NCBI GenBank assembly: GCA_030442035.1 | Contig: JAUJEA010000009.1 | Span: 248,001-312,000 of the forward strand | Direction: 5' to 3' | Source of the DNA: Splendidivirga corallicola | GTDB taxonomy: Bacteria > Bacteroidota > Bacteroidia > Cytophagales > Cyclobacteriaceae | DNA length: 64,000 bases | Part shown: one piece after another, positions 46,944-54,519 of the stretch | Layout of the letters: each line of letters starts with the position of its first letter | Position numbering within the stretch: position 1 is the first letter of the stretch | Translations under genes and position numbers: made by a program | Notes under the pieces: model-generated | Databases searched by the model: none | What the model saw: only the letters and a program-made list of their open reading frames with translations | Told to the model about the DNA's origin: nothing

Positions 46944-47786
46944 TTGGATAAAACAATAAGTATTTTAGGTTGTGGATGGCTCGGACTGCCTTTGGCCGTT
47001 AAGTTATTGGAGCAAGGATATAGCGTAAATGGGAGCACTACATCCTTCAATAAAATGCAGGTCTTTCAAGAGAAAGGTATTCGGCCATTTCTATTGAAAG
47101 ATCTCGATTCAATAAGCGATGTTGAGAACGCTGATTTCTGGCATTGTGATATACTTATTTTGAGCGTTCCACCGCGCATAAAAAAATATGGTTCAGAATA
47201 TCATTCACAATTATTGGCCGAAGTTATAAGACTTGTCAAGCGACAAAAAGTAACACCAAAGACCCTCTATTTTAGTTCAACCTCTATCTATCCTTCAATT
47301 GATACGGTTATTAGTGAGTCATTTGTTCTCAATGAATTCAATAATGCCAATGAGGTTCTATATCAAGCTGAAAGAATGTTGTCGAAGGATCTTGGAAAAA
47401 AGCTTACCATTTTAAGATTAGGCGGATTGCTCGGCTACGATAGGATCCCTGGTAAATATTTTATCAACAAAAGGAATATACCAGGTGGTACACGTCCGGT
47501 GAATTATATTCACCGGGATGATGCAGTGAATGTAACACTGGCTATCATTCATCGTGAAATTTGGGGAAACTTATTTAATGCAGTAGCTCCGCTGCATCCT
47601 TCTCGGAAAGAAGTTTTTCTTCAAAATGCCTCTGACTTTGGTTTTGATCCACCAAGCTTTGATAATGGACAATCCGCATTCAAAATAATTGATTCACAGA
47701 AACTTCAAAAAAAACTGTCCTACCAGTTCAAATACCCTGATCCTCTTAAATTCCATTATACAGCTAATAATGATTATATCGCCTAA
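46944..47786 (+). CDS. YeeZ-like NAD(P)-binding epimerase/reductase, TTG start
   Basis: A 280-residue Rossmann protein of the extended SDR type. The dinucleotide motif GCGWLGLPLAVKLLEQGY (9-26) is followed by STTS, and later YFSSTSIYP with INYIHRDDAV-like VNYIHRDDAV. This is the YeeZ group, function unknown. The start is a TTG at 46944: an in-frame TAG lies 15 bases upstream and the next Met (near residue 38) would remove the dinucleotide site. The catalytic Tyr-x-x-x-Lys of ordinary SDRs is not obvious. Confidence 0.85.
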   Translation: MDKTISILGCGWLGLPLAVKLLEQGYSVNGSTTSFNKMQVFQEKGIRPFLLKDLDSISDVENADFWHCDILILSVPPRIKKYGSEYHSQLLAEVIRLVKRQKVTPKTLYFSSTSIYPSIDTVISESFVLNEFNNANEVLYQAERMLSKDLGKKLTILRLGGLLGYDRIPGKYFINKRNIPGGTRPVNYIHRDDAVNVTLAIIHREIWGNLFNAVAPLHPSRKEVFLQNASDFGFDPPSFDNGQSAFKIIDSQKLQKKLSYQFKYPDPLKFHYTANNDYIA

Positions 47787-47837
47787 AATAATGGTATGGT
47801 CAATATCAGGAGGTCTTTCTGGCCGAACTGATAAAGT

Positions 47838-47978
47838 CTAAACACTTTTATTGGTCTCAGTGGTTTCCTTTTTTTCTTTTTTGATTGTATCCTTAGAGTA
47901 TGCAGGGCAGATAGGCCTTGAACAACTAGATACCATGACGGCTGTCAATACGAGTGTAATTGCAAATATCTTTTTCAT
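47838..47978 (-). CDS. Tiny lipoprotein, first of a paralogous pair
   Basis: A 46-residue protein from the ATG at 47978 (a longer frame opens at 48023 but the lipoprotein signal begins here). It starts MKKIFAITLVLTAVMVSSC, a clear lipoprotein signal with Cys19. The mature part SCSRPICPAYSK is followed by a Lys/Glu/Thr tail. It is paralogous to the gene at 48278-48412, sharing SCSxxxCPAYxK. Function unknown. It converges on the YeeZ-like gene. Confidence 0.75.
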   Translation of the reverse strand: MKKIFAITLVLTAVMVSSCSRPICPAYSKDTIKKEKKETTETNKSV

Positions 47979-48195
47979 TTTTCTTGAGTTAGGTTTGAAT
48001 TTGTTTACATAGCTAAAAGTCAAGCACTATACCAAATCAAAAAACCTCATTTTTGACTTATATAGAGCGATTTTCAAAACTCACCTACTCAGAATTTGTT
48101 TCATTTTGGGAAAAAACTCCTAGAATGAAATAGTAAAAGGTAAATTAGGCTTTACTATTTCATTTAAATAACTCATTCTATGTTCATTGAAGGAT

Positions 48196-48234
48196 ATAAA
48201 ATAAAAACCCCCTTGAACTTTTATTCAAGGGGGG
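48196..48234 (-). terminator. Terminator after the second tiny lipoprotein gene
   Basis: A perfect 10 bp stem (48208-48217 with 48224-48233; CCCCCTTGAA arm) and a six-base loop. On the minus strand it is followed by TTTTTATTTTAT. It ends the lipoprotein transcript starting at 48412. Confidence 0.88.
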
Positions 48235-48277
48235 AAGCACAAAAGTGAAATTGATTTACTATTCAATATGGGAAAAG

Positions 48278-48412
48278 CTAACTGCTTTTATCTTCTTTAT
48301 CAAGTTGTTTCTTTTCAACAGGAGCCTTAGTATAAGCAGGACAGGTCTTGTAGGAGCAACTGGTTGCAGCCAGTATTATAACTGCAAACAGAAACGAAAT
48401 TAGTTTTTTCAT
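48278..48412 (-). CDS. Tiny lipoprotein, second of a paralogous pair
   Basis: A 44-residue frame from the ATG at 48412 to TAG at 48278. It begins MKKLISFLFAVIILAATSC with a lipobox Cys19, then SCSYKTCPAYTK and a Lys/Asp-rich tail. It resembles the neighbour at 47838-47978 at signal length, core motif and tail charge, which is strong evidence that both are real. It has its own terminator. No known family is recognised. The two mature cysteines (lipid-anchored Cys and the CPAY Cys) are conserved between the copies. Confidence 0.75.
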   Translation of the reverse strand: MKKLISFLFAVIILAATSCSYKTCPAYTKAPVEKKQLDKEDKSS

Positions 48413-49051
48413 AAGCTTAGAATTTACTGTTGATTAAATGATTATCAATGAGTAATTAGGTTCATGTTATTGGAGAATCACTCATGTCATTTAACCACTT
48501 ATAACACTGAACACATTTAGATTATTTAATAACACCTTCGTTTTCAATCTTATATGTTGAAAACACCAAACACAAACCTATTATTTTTAACGTAAGAAAC
48601 GTTCGTTTTGTATATATGGATGCGGAGTTCTTATTTAAATTTCCAAGCTTGTCTTCAATTCGTAGTAAAATTGCTGAAATTGAGCATTAAGGTTTTGAAG
48701 TTTTAATGATCAGGAATTGTCAATAAATTAATCCTCAAATACACTTTTGACTGCTTTTAAAATCAACTAACTTTAATTCTGAAGCAGAATGGGAATCATA
48801 TCAAAATACATCTAATGTTATCCGGTCATTTAAATATGAGATACATTGAGGGTCAGCTGATCAACTTAATGAATAAATAACTATTAACTTGGAACCAGGA
48901 TAATTCCAGGCTTACCTAAACTATTTTTGGATGCAATTGTTACCTTGTATGATCGATAAACCTATGGAATCCCTTCACGGGCAAACAACTGATTTTGAAT
49001 CTAAACGTTTTGTAAAATGTTAAAGGTAAAAGAAAAATTCATTGAGCAAGC
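48413..49051. other. 639-bp intergenic region
   Basis: A long AT-rich gap between the tiny lipoprotein gene and the VWA/AAA operon. It contains the inverted repeat AACGT-N5-ACGTT at 48589-48603. I see no frame longer than about 25 codons that I would defend, no tRNA and no repeat shared with the other gaps. It must contain the two divergent promoters. Confidence 0.5.
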
Positions 49052-50149
49052 ATGATTGGATACCGTTTTACAGATTATATCCCTGAAGAAAAAGGTCAGA
49101 AGAGTGATTTTGAAAACCTTTTAAAAATATTTCTTCAATTATTAGTAATTACCTCGGGAGATGTGAGTGAAGCCCTCAGTTGGTTGACCAATTTGGACAA
49201 ACAGTACAACATGACCAGTGAGGAATACGGCATAGGCAACTTTATTGAGGATTTAAAACGAAAAGGGTATATCACAGAAGATAATGAAAAAGGTTCTTTC
49301 AAAATAACTGCTAAAAGCGAACAAAAGATCAGAAAGGACGCACTGGAGGAGATTTTTGGAAAGCTGAAAAAATCGGGTAGAGGGAATCATCGAACAAACT
49401 ATGGTGGGCAGGGAGATGAATTAAGTACGGACAGAAGAGATTACCAATTTGGTGACTCATTGGAACAGATATCGGTAACTGATTCTTTGAGAAATGCTCA
49501 GATTCATCATGGTTTTTCCGATTTCATGCTAACGGAGGACGACTTGGAAATCGTGGAAAATGAATACAAAACCCAAACATCGACGGTTTTAATGATTGAT
49601 ATTTCACATTCCATGATTTTATATGGGGAGGACCGAATAACACCAGCAAAGAAAGTAGCCATGGCGCTGGCAGAACTAATTACGACAAGATATCCTAAAG
49701 ATACATTAGACATCATCGTATTTGGCAACGACGCCTGGCAAATAGAAATTAAGGATCTTCCCTATCTTGAAGTGGGGCCATATCATACGAATACTGTGGC
49801 TGGATTGGAGCTTGCCATGGATATTTTAAGAAGAAGAAAAAATAAGAATAAGCAAATTTTTATGATCACTGATGGGAAGCCAACTTGTTTAAAGCAAGGC
49901 ATCAAGTATTATAAAAATAGCTTTGGGCTGGATCCAAAAATTTTAAATAAAACATTAAACCTGGCAATTCAGTGTAGAAAATTGAATATTCCGGTCACAA
50001 CCTTCATGATAGCATCTGATGCGTACTTAAAAGAGTTTGTCAGGGAGTTTACGCAGGCCAATAATGGGAATGCTTATTACAGTAGCCTGCAAGGTTTGGG
50101 TAATTTAATATTTGAGGATTATCGAAGGAATAGAAGGAAGACATTTTAA
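49052..50149 (+). CDS. VWA-domain protein of a VWA/AAA+ (MoxR/chelatase-like) pair
   Basis: A 365-residue soluble protein with no signal peptide. The N-terminal helical region (about 1-120) has a basic linker, and the C-terminal VWA domain (about 175-355) has MIDAS residues DISHS (Asp183, Ser185, Ser187) and TDGKP (Asp274). It is followed 27 bases later by an AAA+ ATPase of the magnesium-chelatase I group. VWA plus AAA+ pairs act as metal-inserting or remodelling machines; the client is unknown. Confidence 0.88.
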   Translation: MIGYRFTDYIPEEKGQKSDFENLLKIFLQLLVITSGDVSEALSWLTNLDKQYNMTSEEYGIGNFIEDLKRKGYITEDNEKGSFKITAKSEQKIRKDALEEIFGKLKKSGRGNHRTNYGGQGDELSTDRRDYQFGDSLEQISVTDSLRNAQIHHGFSDFMLTEDDLEIVENEYKTQTSTVLMIDISHSMILYGEDRITPAKKVAMALAELITTRYPKDTLDIIVFGNDAWQIEIKDLPYLEVGPYHTNTVAGLELAMDILRRRKNKNKQIFMITDGKPTCLKQGIKYYKNSFGLDPKILNKTLNLAIQCRKLNIPVTTFMIASDAYLKEFVREFTQANNGNAYYSSLQGLGNLIFEDYRRNRRKTF

Positions 50150-50176
50150 GATTTTTTTAAAGAAGAAAGAATAGAG

Positions 50177-51697
50177 ATGAACTATAAAGAGATAGCACCG
50201 GGTAAGCTGATAAAGCTTAGAACCATTGGAGAATTAAAGGCGGCAGGGTACGATCCAAAACCAATCAAGGAAGAACTCAGAGATAATTTGATTTCCAAGC
50301 TTCAAAAAAAAGAAGAAGTTTTCAAGGGAATATGGGGGTATGAGGAAACGGTAATACCAGACTTGGAAAGAGCAATTTTATCAAGACATAATATCAATCT
50401 ATTAGGCCTGAGAGGACAAGCCAAAACCAAGATAGCCAGATTGATGGTGGATCTTTTGGATGAATACATCCCAATTGTGGAAGGATCAGAGTTGAATGAC
50501 GATCCGCTTGAGCCCATCTCTCGATATGCCAGGGATGTTATAAAAGAACATGGTGATGAAACACCCATCGCATGGGTACACCGTTCTGGAAGATATACCG
50601 AGAAACTAGCCACACCGGATGTTTCAGTGGCAGACCTCATTGGAGATGTAGATCCAATTAAAGCTGCATCCTTAAAATTGCCTTATTCGGATGAACGGGT
50701 GATTCATTACGGACTTATACCTCGATCGCATCGTGGTATATTTGTTATTAATGAAGTCCCTGACCTTCAAGCCAGGATCCAAGTATCACTATTCAATATT
50801 TTGCAGGAAGGTGACATACAAATCAGAGGTTTTAGGCTACGTCTACCACTGGATATTCAATTTGTATTTACAGCCAATCCTGAAGATTATACCAATAGAG
50901 GAAGTATTGTCACTCCGTTAAAGGATAGAATCGACAGCCAGATTATCACACATTATCCAAGAGACATTAATGTGAGTAAAAAAATTACGGAGCAGGAAGC
51001 TTCTGTAAAGAATGAGCAAACAGAGAAAGTTGTACTGGATGAACTGGCCAAAGACCTCATTGAACAAATTGCTTTTGAAGCCAGGGATAGTGAATATGTA
51101 GATGGCAAAAGTGGTGTCTCTGCCAGACTCACCATATCGGCCTATGAAAACCTTATTAGTGCTGCTGAGAGGCGTACGCTACTAAACAATGAGAAACGAA
51201 CGCACATCCGTATTGCAGACTTCAATGGTGCTATACCGGCAATAACCGGAAAAGTAGAACTTGTATATGAGGGTGAGCAGGAAGGGCCAGGTATTGTTGC
51301 CCATAATCTTGTAGGTAAAGCAATAAGAACGAAATTCATAGAATATTTTCCCAATCCGGAAAAACTTAGAAAGCAAAAAGAAAACAATCCATATACACCC
51401 ATAACCGATTGGTTTGGCCAGGGAAATGAAGTAGATCTGTTAAATGATCTTTCTAATAAGGAATATGAGAAAGCCCTTAAAAGTATTCCCGGTTTGTTTG
51501 ACCTTATAGAGGATAAATACAGCGAAAAATCAACTGAAACGAAGTTATTTTTAATGGAATTCGCACTCCACGGATTATCGGAATATAGTCTTCTAAGTAA
51601 AAAACAACTTTCCTCGGGAATGAAATTTAAAGATCTATTAAGCAGTATGTTTACTATGCCCGATCCGGGTGACGAAAGTGATTTGGATAGCTTATAG
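50177..51697 (+). CDS. AAA+ ATPase, magnesium chelatase subunit I/MoxR-like
   Basis: A 506-residue AAA+ protein. Walker A is GLRGQAKT (77-84), with Ala where the last Gly of GxxGxGKT is normally found. Walker B reads GIFVINEVPD (Asn192-Glu193 in place of Asp-Glu). The sensor/arginine region is RLPLDIQFVFTANPEDYTNRG and PLKDRIDSQI. These deviations are shared by the bacterial ChlI-like group I recall, so ATPase activity is likely but not certain. C-terminal helices (about 290-506) are probably the lid and VWA-binding part. Partner VWA gene is immediately upstream. Confidence 0.88.
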   Translation: MNYKEIAPGKLIKLRTIGELKAAGYDPKPIKEELRDNLISKLQKKEEVFKGIWGYEETVIPDLERAILSRHNINLLGLRGQAKTKIARLMVDLLDEYIPIVEGSELNDDPLEPISRYARDVIKEHGDETPIAWVHRSGRYTEKLATPDVSVADLIGDVDPIKAASLKLPYSDERVIHYGLIPRSHRGIFVINEVPDLQARIQVSLFNILQEGDIQIRGFRLRLPLDIQFVFTANPEDYTNRGSIVTPLKDRIDSQIITHYPRDINVSKKITEQEASVKNEQTEKVVLDELAKDLIEQIAFEARDSEYVDGKSGVSARLTISAYENLISAAERRTLLNNEKRTHIRIADFNGAIPAITGKVELVYEGEQEGPGIVAHNLVGKAIRTKFIEYFPNPEKLRKQKENNPYTPITDWFGQGNEVDLLNDLSNKEYEKALKSIPGLFDLIEDKYSEKSTETKLFLMEFALHGLSEYSLLSKKQLSSGMKFKDLLSSMFTMPDPGDESDLDSL

Positions 51698-51741
51698 AAA
51701 AACATTAATATTCTTTTCGTAAGACGATTTCCTATCTAGCA

Positions 51742-52392
51742 ATGACACTAAAAGAAGTGCAAGTACTGGCCAGCCAGGGTGAGCATGAAACACTTGAGTT
51801 CAAAAGAAAAGTCGCCCATCCGGAAAAAATTGTCAGAGAGGTAGTGGCTTTTGCCAATACAAAAGGGGGTAAGCTCCTTATAGGAATTGATGATAACGGA
51901 TCTGTTCCAGGACTAAAATTTGCCAGAGAAGATCAATTCTCCTTGAACAAGGCCATTAAAAAACTATGTAAGCCATCGATCAAATACAACTCTGAAATAG
52001 TTCCAATAAGCGCTAAGAGAGCTGTTATCAGTTATGAAATTTTTGAAAGTGAAAAAAAACCTCACTATGTTATTGAAGATACTATTACCAGGAAAGGCAA
52101 AGCTTACGTGAGAGTGGAGGATAAAAGTTTACAGGCGAGTAAGGAGGTCAGAGAAATTTTAAAAAGAGGAAAAAGAACAAAAGGTGTAAAGTTTCATTTC
52201 GGAAGAAAGGAGAAATTACTAATGGAACATCTTGATAAGAACACATCCATTACCATTAAAGAATTTCAGCACATAGCAAGTCTCCCAAAGTATATAGCGT
52301 CCAAAACATTGATTCAACTGGTACTGGCTAATGTATTAAGTGTAAAAGCTGAAGAAGGTGAGGATCACTATTTTGCAAAAATACCTGATTAA
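51742..52392 (+). CDS. AlbA_2 (Schlafen-type) putative DNA/RNA-binding protein
   Basis: A 216-residue protein. The AlbA_2 domain (about 1-120) shows EHETLEFKRKVAHPEKIVRE and FANTKGGKLLIGIDDNG, the hallmark of this family. The C-terminal 70 residues look like a winged helix (ITIKEFQHIASLPKYIASKTL). AlbA_2 proteins include nucleases and regulators. It lies 44 bases after the AAA+ gene on the same strand. Confidence 0.85.
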   Translation: MTLKEVQVLASQGEHETLEFKRKVAHPEKIVREVVAFANTKGGKLLIGIDDNGSVPGLKFAREDQFSLNKAIKKLCKPSIKYNSEIVPISAKRAVISYEIFESEKKPHYVIEDTITRKGKAYVRVEDKSLQASKEVREILKRGKRTKGVKFHFGRKEKLLMEHLDKNTSITIKEFQHIASLPKYIASKTLIQLVLANVLSVKAEEGEDHYFAKIPD

Positions 52393-52400
52393 AATTACCG

Positions 52401-52427
52401 TTTGACCGTAATTCCTTTATACCTTTG
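52401..52427 (+). promoter_or_regulatory. Candidate promoter upstream of the PIN-PhoH gene
   Basis: TTTG at 52401-52404 and TACCTTTG at 52420-52427, the latter a perfect -7 box. The spacer is 15 bases, two shorter than the usual range. It lies 229 bases before the ATG, giving a long leader of about 220 bases. Confidence 0.45.
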
Positions 52428-52655
52428 CGGAATGAGAGTTTGAGTGTCAAATCCATTGAAAATAAGCAATTTCATGTTCAAAAATTCGCATTCACATATG
52501 TCAGGAATGGCGTTCAATTTCCATTCGTTGGATCCAAAAGCTGCATCAACGGATGGGTATCTGCCTTTATACAATAGAACAATTTCTAAAACCTAGCTAC
52601 GCAGGTAACACTCATCTGGATTATCCCTGCATTAATACTGTTTTTATCCATTATT

Positions 52656-53993
52656 ATGCCCGTAAAAAAGCCAAAAAAAATATTTGTACTAGATACATCA
52701 GTTATCCTTTACGACCATTCTGCAATCATGCACTTTGATGAGCATGATGTTGGAATTCCCATTACAGTGCTTGAAGAACTTGATCATTTTAAGAAGGGAA
52801 ATGACACCAAGAATTTTGAGGCCAGAGAATTTATCAGGCTTATTGATAACCTGGCCAAAGACCATTTACTCCAAAACTGGATACCGCTGAACGGTAGTAG
52901 TAAAGGGAAATTCAAGGTTTTGATGAGCACTAATGGAGACTCTGATACCAGGCAGGTTTTTGAGGAAGAATCAGCCGATCATAAAATCCTCAATGCAGCA
53001 CTTTCATTGCAGAAAAAAAATGAAAATGGTGCAAAAGTCATTTTGGTGTCCAAGGATATCAATTTACGATTGAAGGCTAAATCCTTAAATCTTAAAGCGG
53101 AGGATTACGAGACTGGTAAAATTAAGAATGTAAGTTCCTTGTATGATGGAAAGAAAACACTTGATAAAATAAGAATTACTACCATCAATGAGTTATATGA
53201 AAATGGATTTTGCGATCCGAAGAAACTTGACAAGGGAGCTAAATTATCTGCCAATCAATATTTTATTCTAAAGAGCAGTAAGAATTCCGGTCTAGCTTAT
53301 TACAATCCTATTTCACAACATGTGGAAAAGGTGGAGAAGAGAACAGCTTATGGCATTAAACCACGAAATGCGGAGCAAACTTTTGCATTGCATGCGATAT
53401 TGAACCCTGAGGTTAAGTTGGTGACTATTCGAGGTGTGGCTGGTACTGGGAAAACATTACTTGCTCTGGCCGGAGCTTTGGAACAACGAAGAAACTTTAA
53501 ACAGATTTATTTAGCCAGACCTATTGTTCCACTAAGTAATAAAGACATAGGATATTTACCTGGAGATATTAAATCCAAGCTTAATCCCTATATGGAGCCC
53601 CTCTGGGATAACCTGAAATTCATTCAAAATCAGTATGGCGAAAATGACAAGGAGGCTTCACGGCTTACGGAAATGGTTAATTCCGAAAAACTGGTCATTA
53701 CACCATTAGCCTATATCAGGGGCAGAAGTCTTTCCAATATTTGTTTTATCGTGGATGAAGCACAGAATCTCACACCACATGAGGTTAAAACTATCATTAC
53801 AAGGGCCGGGGAGAATACCAAGATCATTTTTACCGGTGATATTTACCAAATTGATACACCTTACCTTGACTCACAAAGTAATGGTTTGTCCTACTTAATT
53901 GACAGGGTCCAGGATCACTCATTATATGCACACATTACTTTGGAAAAAGGGGAAAGATCAGAACTTGCTAATTTGGCGAATGATCTATTATAA
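52656..53993 (+). CDS. PIN domain-PhoH ATPase fusion protein
   Basis: A 445-residue protein. The N-terminal PIN nuclease domain (about 1-150) has conserved Asp in VLDTSVIL and further acidic residues such as ADHKILNAA. The C-terminal PhoH ATPase (about 245-445) has Walker A GVAGTGKT and Walker B IVDEAQNLTPHE. PIN plus PhoH proteins are RNA helicase/nuclease toxin-type (PhoH2) enzymes or stress proteins. No antitoxin gene is evident upstream, although a possible 40-codon frame lies in the leader (52474-52596). Confidence 0.93.
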   Translation: MPVKKPKKIFVLDTSVILYDHSAIMHFDEHDVGIPITVLEELDHFKKGNDTKNFEAREFIRLIDNLAKDHLLQNWIPLNGSSKGKFKVLMSTNGDSDTRQVFEEESADHKILNAALSLQKKNENGAKVILVSKDINLRLKAKSLNLKAEDYETGKIKNVSSLYDGKKTLDKIRITTINELYENGFCDPKKLDKGAKLSANQYFILKSSKNSGLAYYNPISQHVEKVEKRTAYGIKPRNAEQTFALHAILNPEVKLVTIRGVAGTGKTLLALAGALEQRRNFKQIYLARPIVPLSNKDIGYLPGDIKSKLNPYMEPLWDNLKFIQNQYGENDKEASRLTEMVNSEKLVITPLAYIRGRSLSNICFIVDEAQNLTPHEVKTIITRAGENTKIIFTGDIYQIDTPYLDSQSNGLSYLIDRVQDHSLYAHITLEKGERSELANLANDLL

Positions 53994-54253
53994 TCATCAA
54001 ACTTTAGAAGAGGTTTGGTAAGGCATTGTAGGAAAATTGCCAAGTTGACTCATTAATCCAATTTGGATTAGCCTTTCATTTTCAGATGGACAGGTGGAAG
54101 CGATAAGTTCCGCCCTCTTTAATCAGCTCCTGAATTTCTTTTTACTTGAAATTTTAGTATTCTTAATCTTTGATTGCTTAAGTGAGCATTCAATAATTTA
54201 AGGATATGTCCGATTTTTTTTGTCCTATCATGTAACCATCATGCAATATACTT

Positions 54254-54517
54254 ATGGAGAATCATCAAAGAATGAAGGCCTATTGGAAAAAAAATCTTAG
54301 CTATTTACTTATACTCTTAATCATTTGGTTCCTGGCATCTTATGGCTGTGGAATTTTGTTCAAGGGACCACTCAATCAAGTACAGATCGGGGGATTTAAG
54401 CTTGGTTTCTGGTTTGCCCAGCAAGGTTCTATTTATATTTTCGTCGTCCTCATATTCGTATATGTCAGACTGATGAATAAACTGGATAAAGAGTTTGATG
54501 TAGACGAAAAAGAATAG
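54254..54517 (+). CDS. DUF4212 small subunit of a sodium:solute symporter
   Basis: An 87-residue protein with two membrane helices (about 16-36 and 55-76) and an acidic C-terminus. It shows the DUF4212 signature around YWKKNLSYLL and FWFAQQGSIYIFVVLIFVY. In this family it pairs with a VC_2705-type SSF transporter. The large subunit starts two bases after its stop, supporting translational coupling. Confidence 0.93.
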   Translation: MENHQRMKAYWKKNLSYLLILLIIWFLASYGCGILFKGPLNQVQIGGFKLGFWFAQQGSIYIFVVLIFVYVRLMNKLDKEFDVDEKE

Positions 54518-54519
54518 CT

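Noticed and set aside
51142-51705. 187-codon minus-strand open frame over the AAA+ gene
   Set aside because: It lies wholly opposite a well-supported gene, is Ser/Leu/Phe-rich as antisense shadows are, and has no domain.
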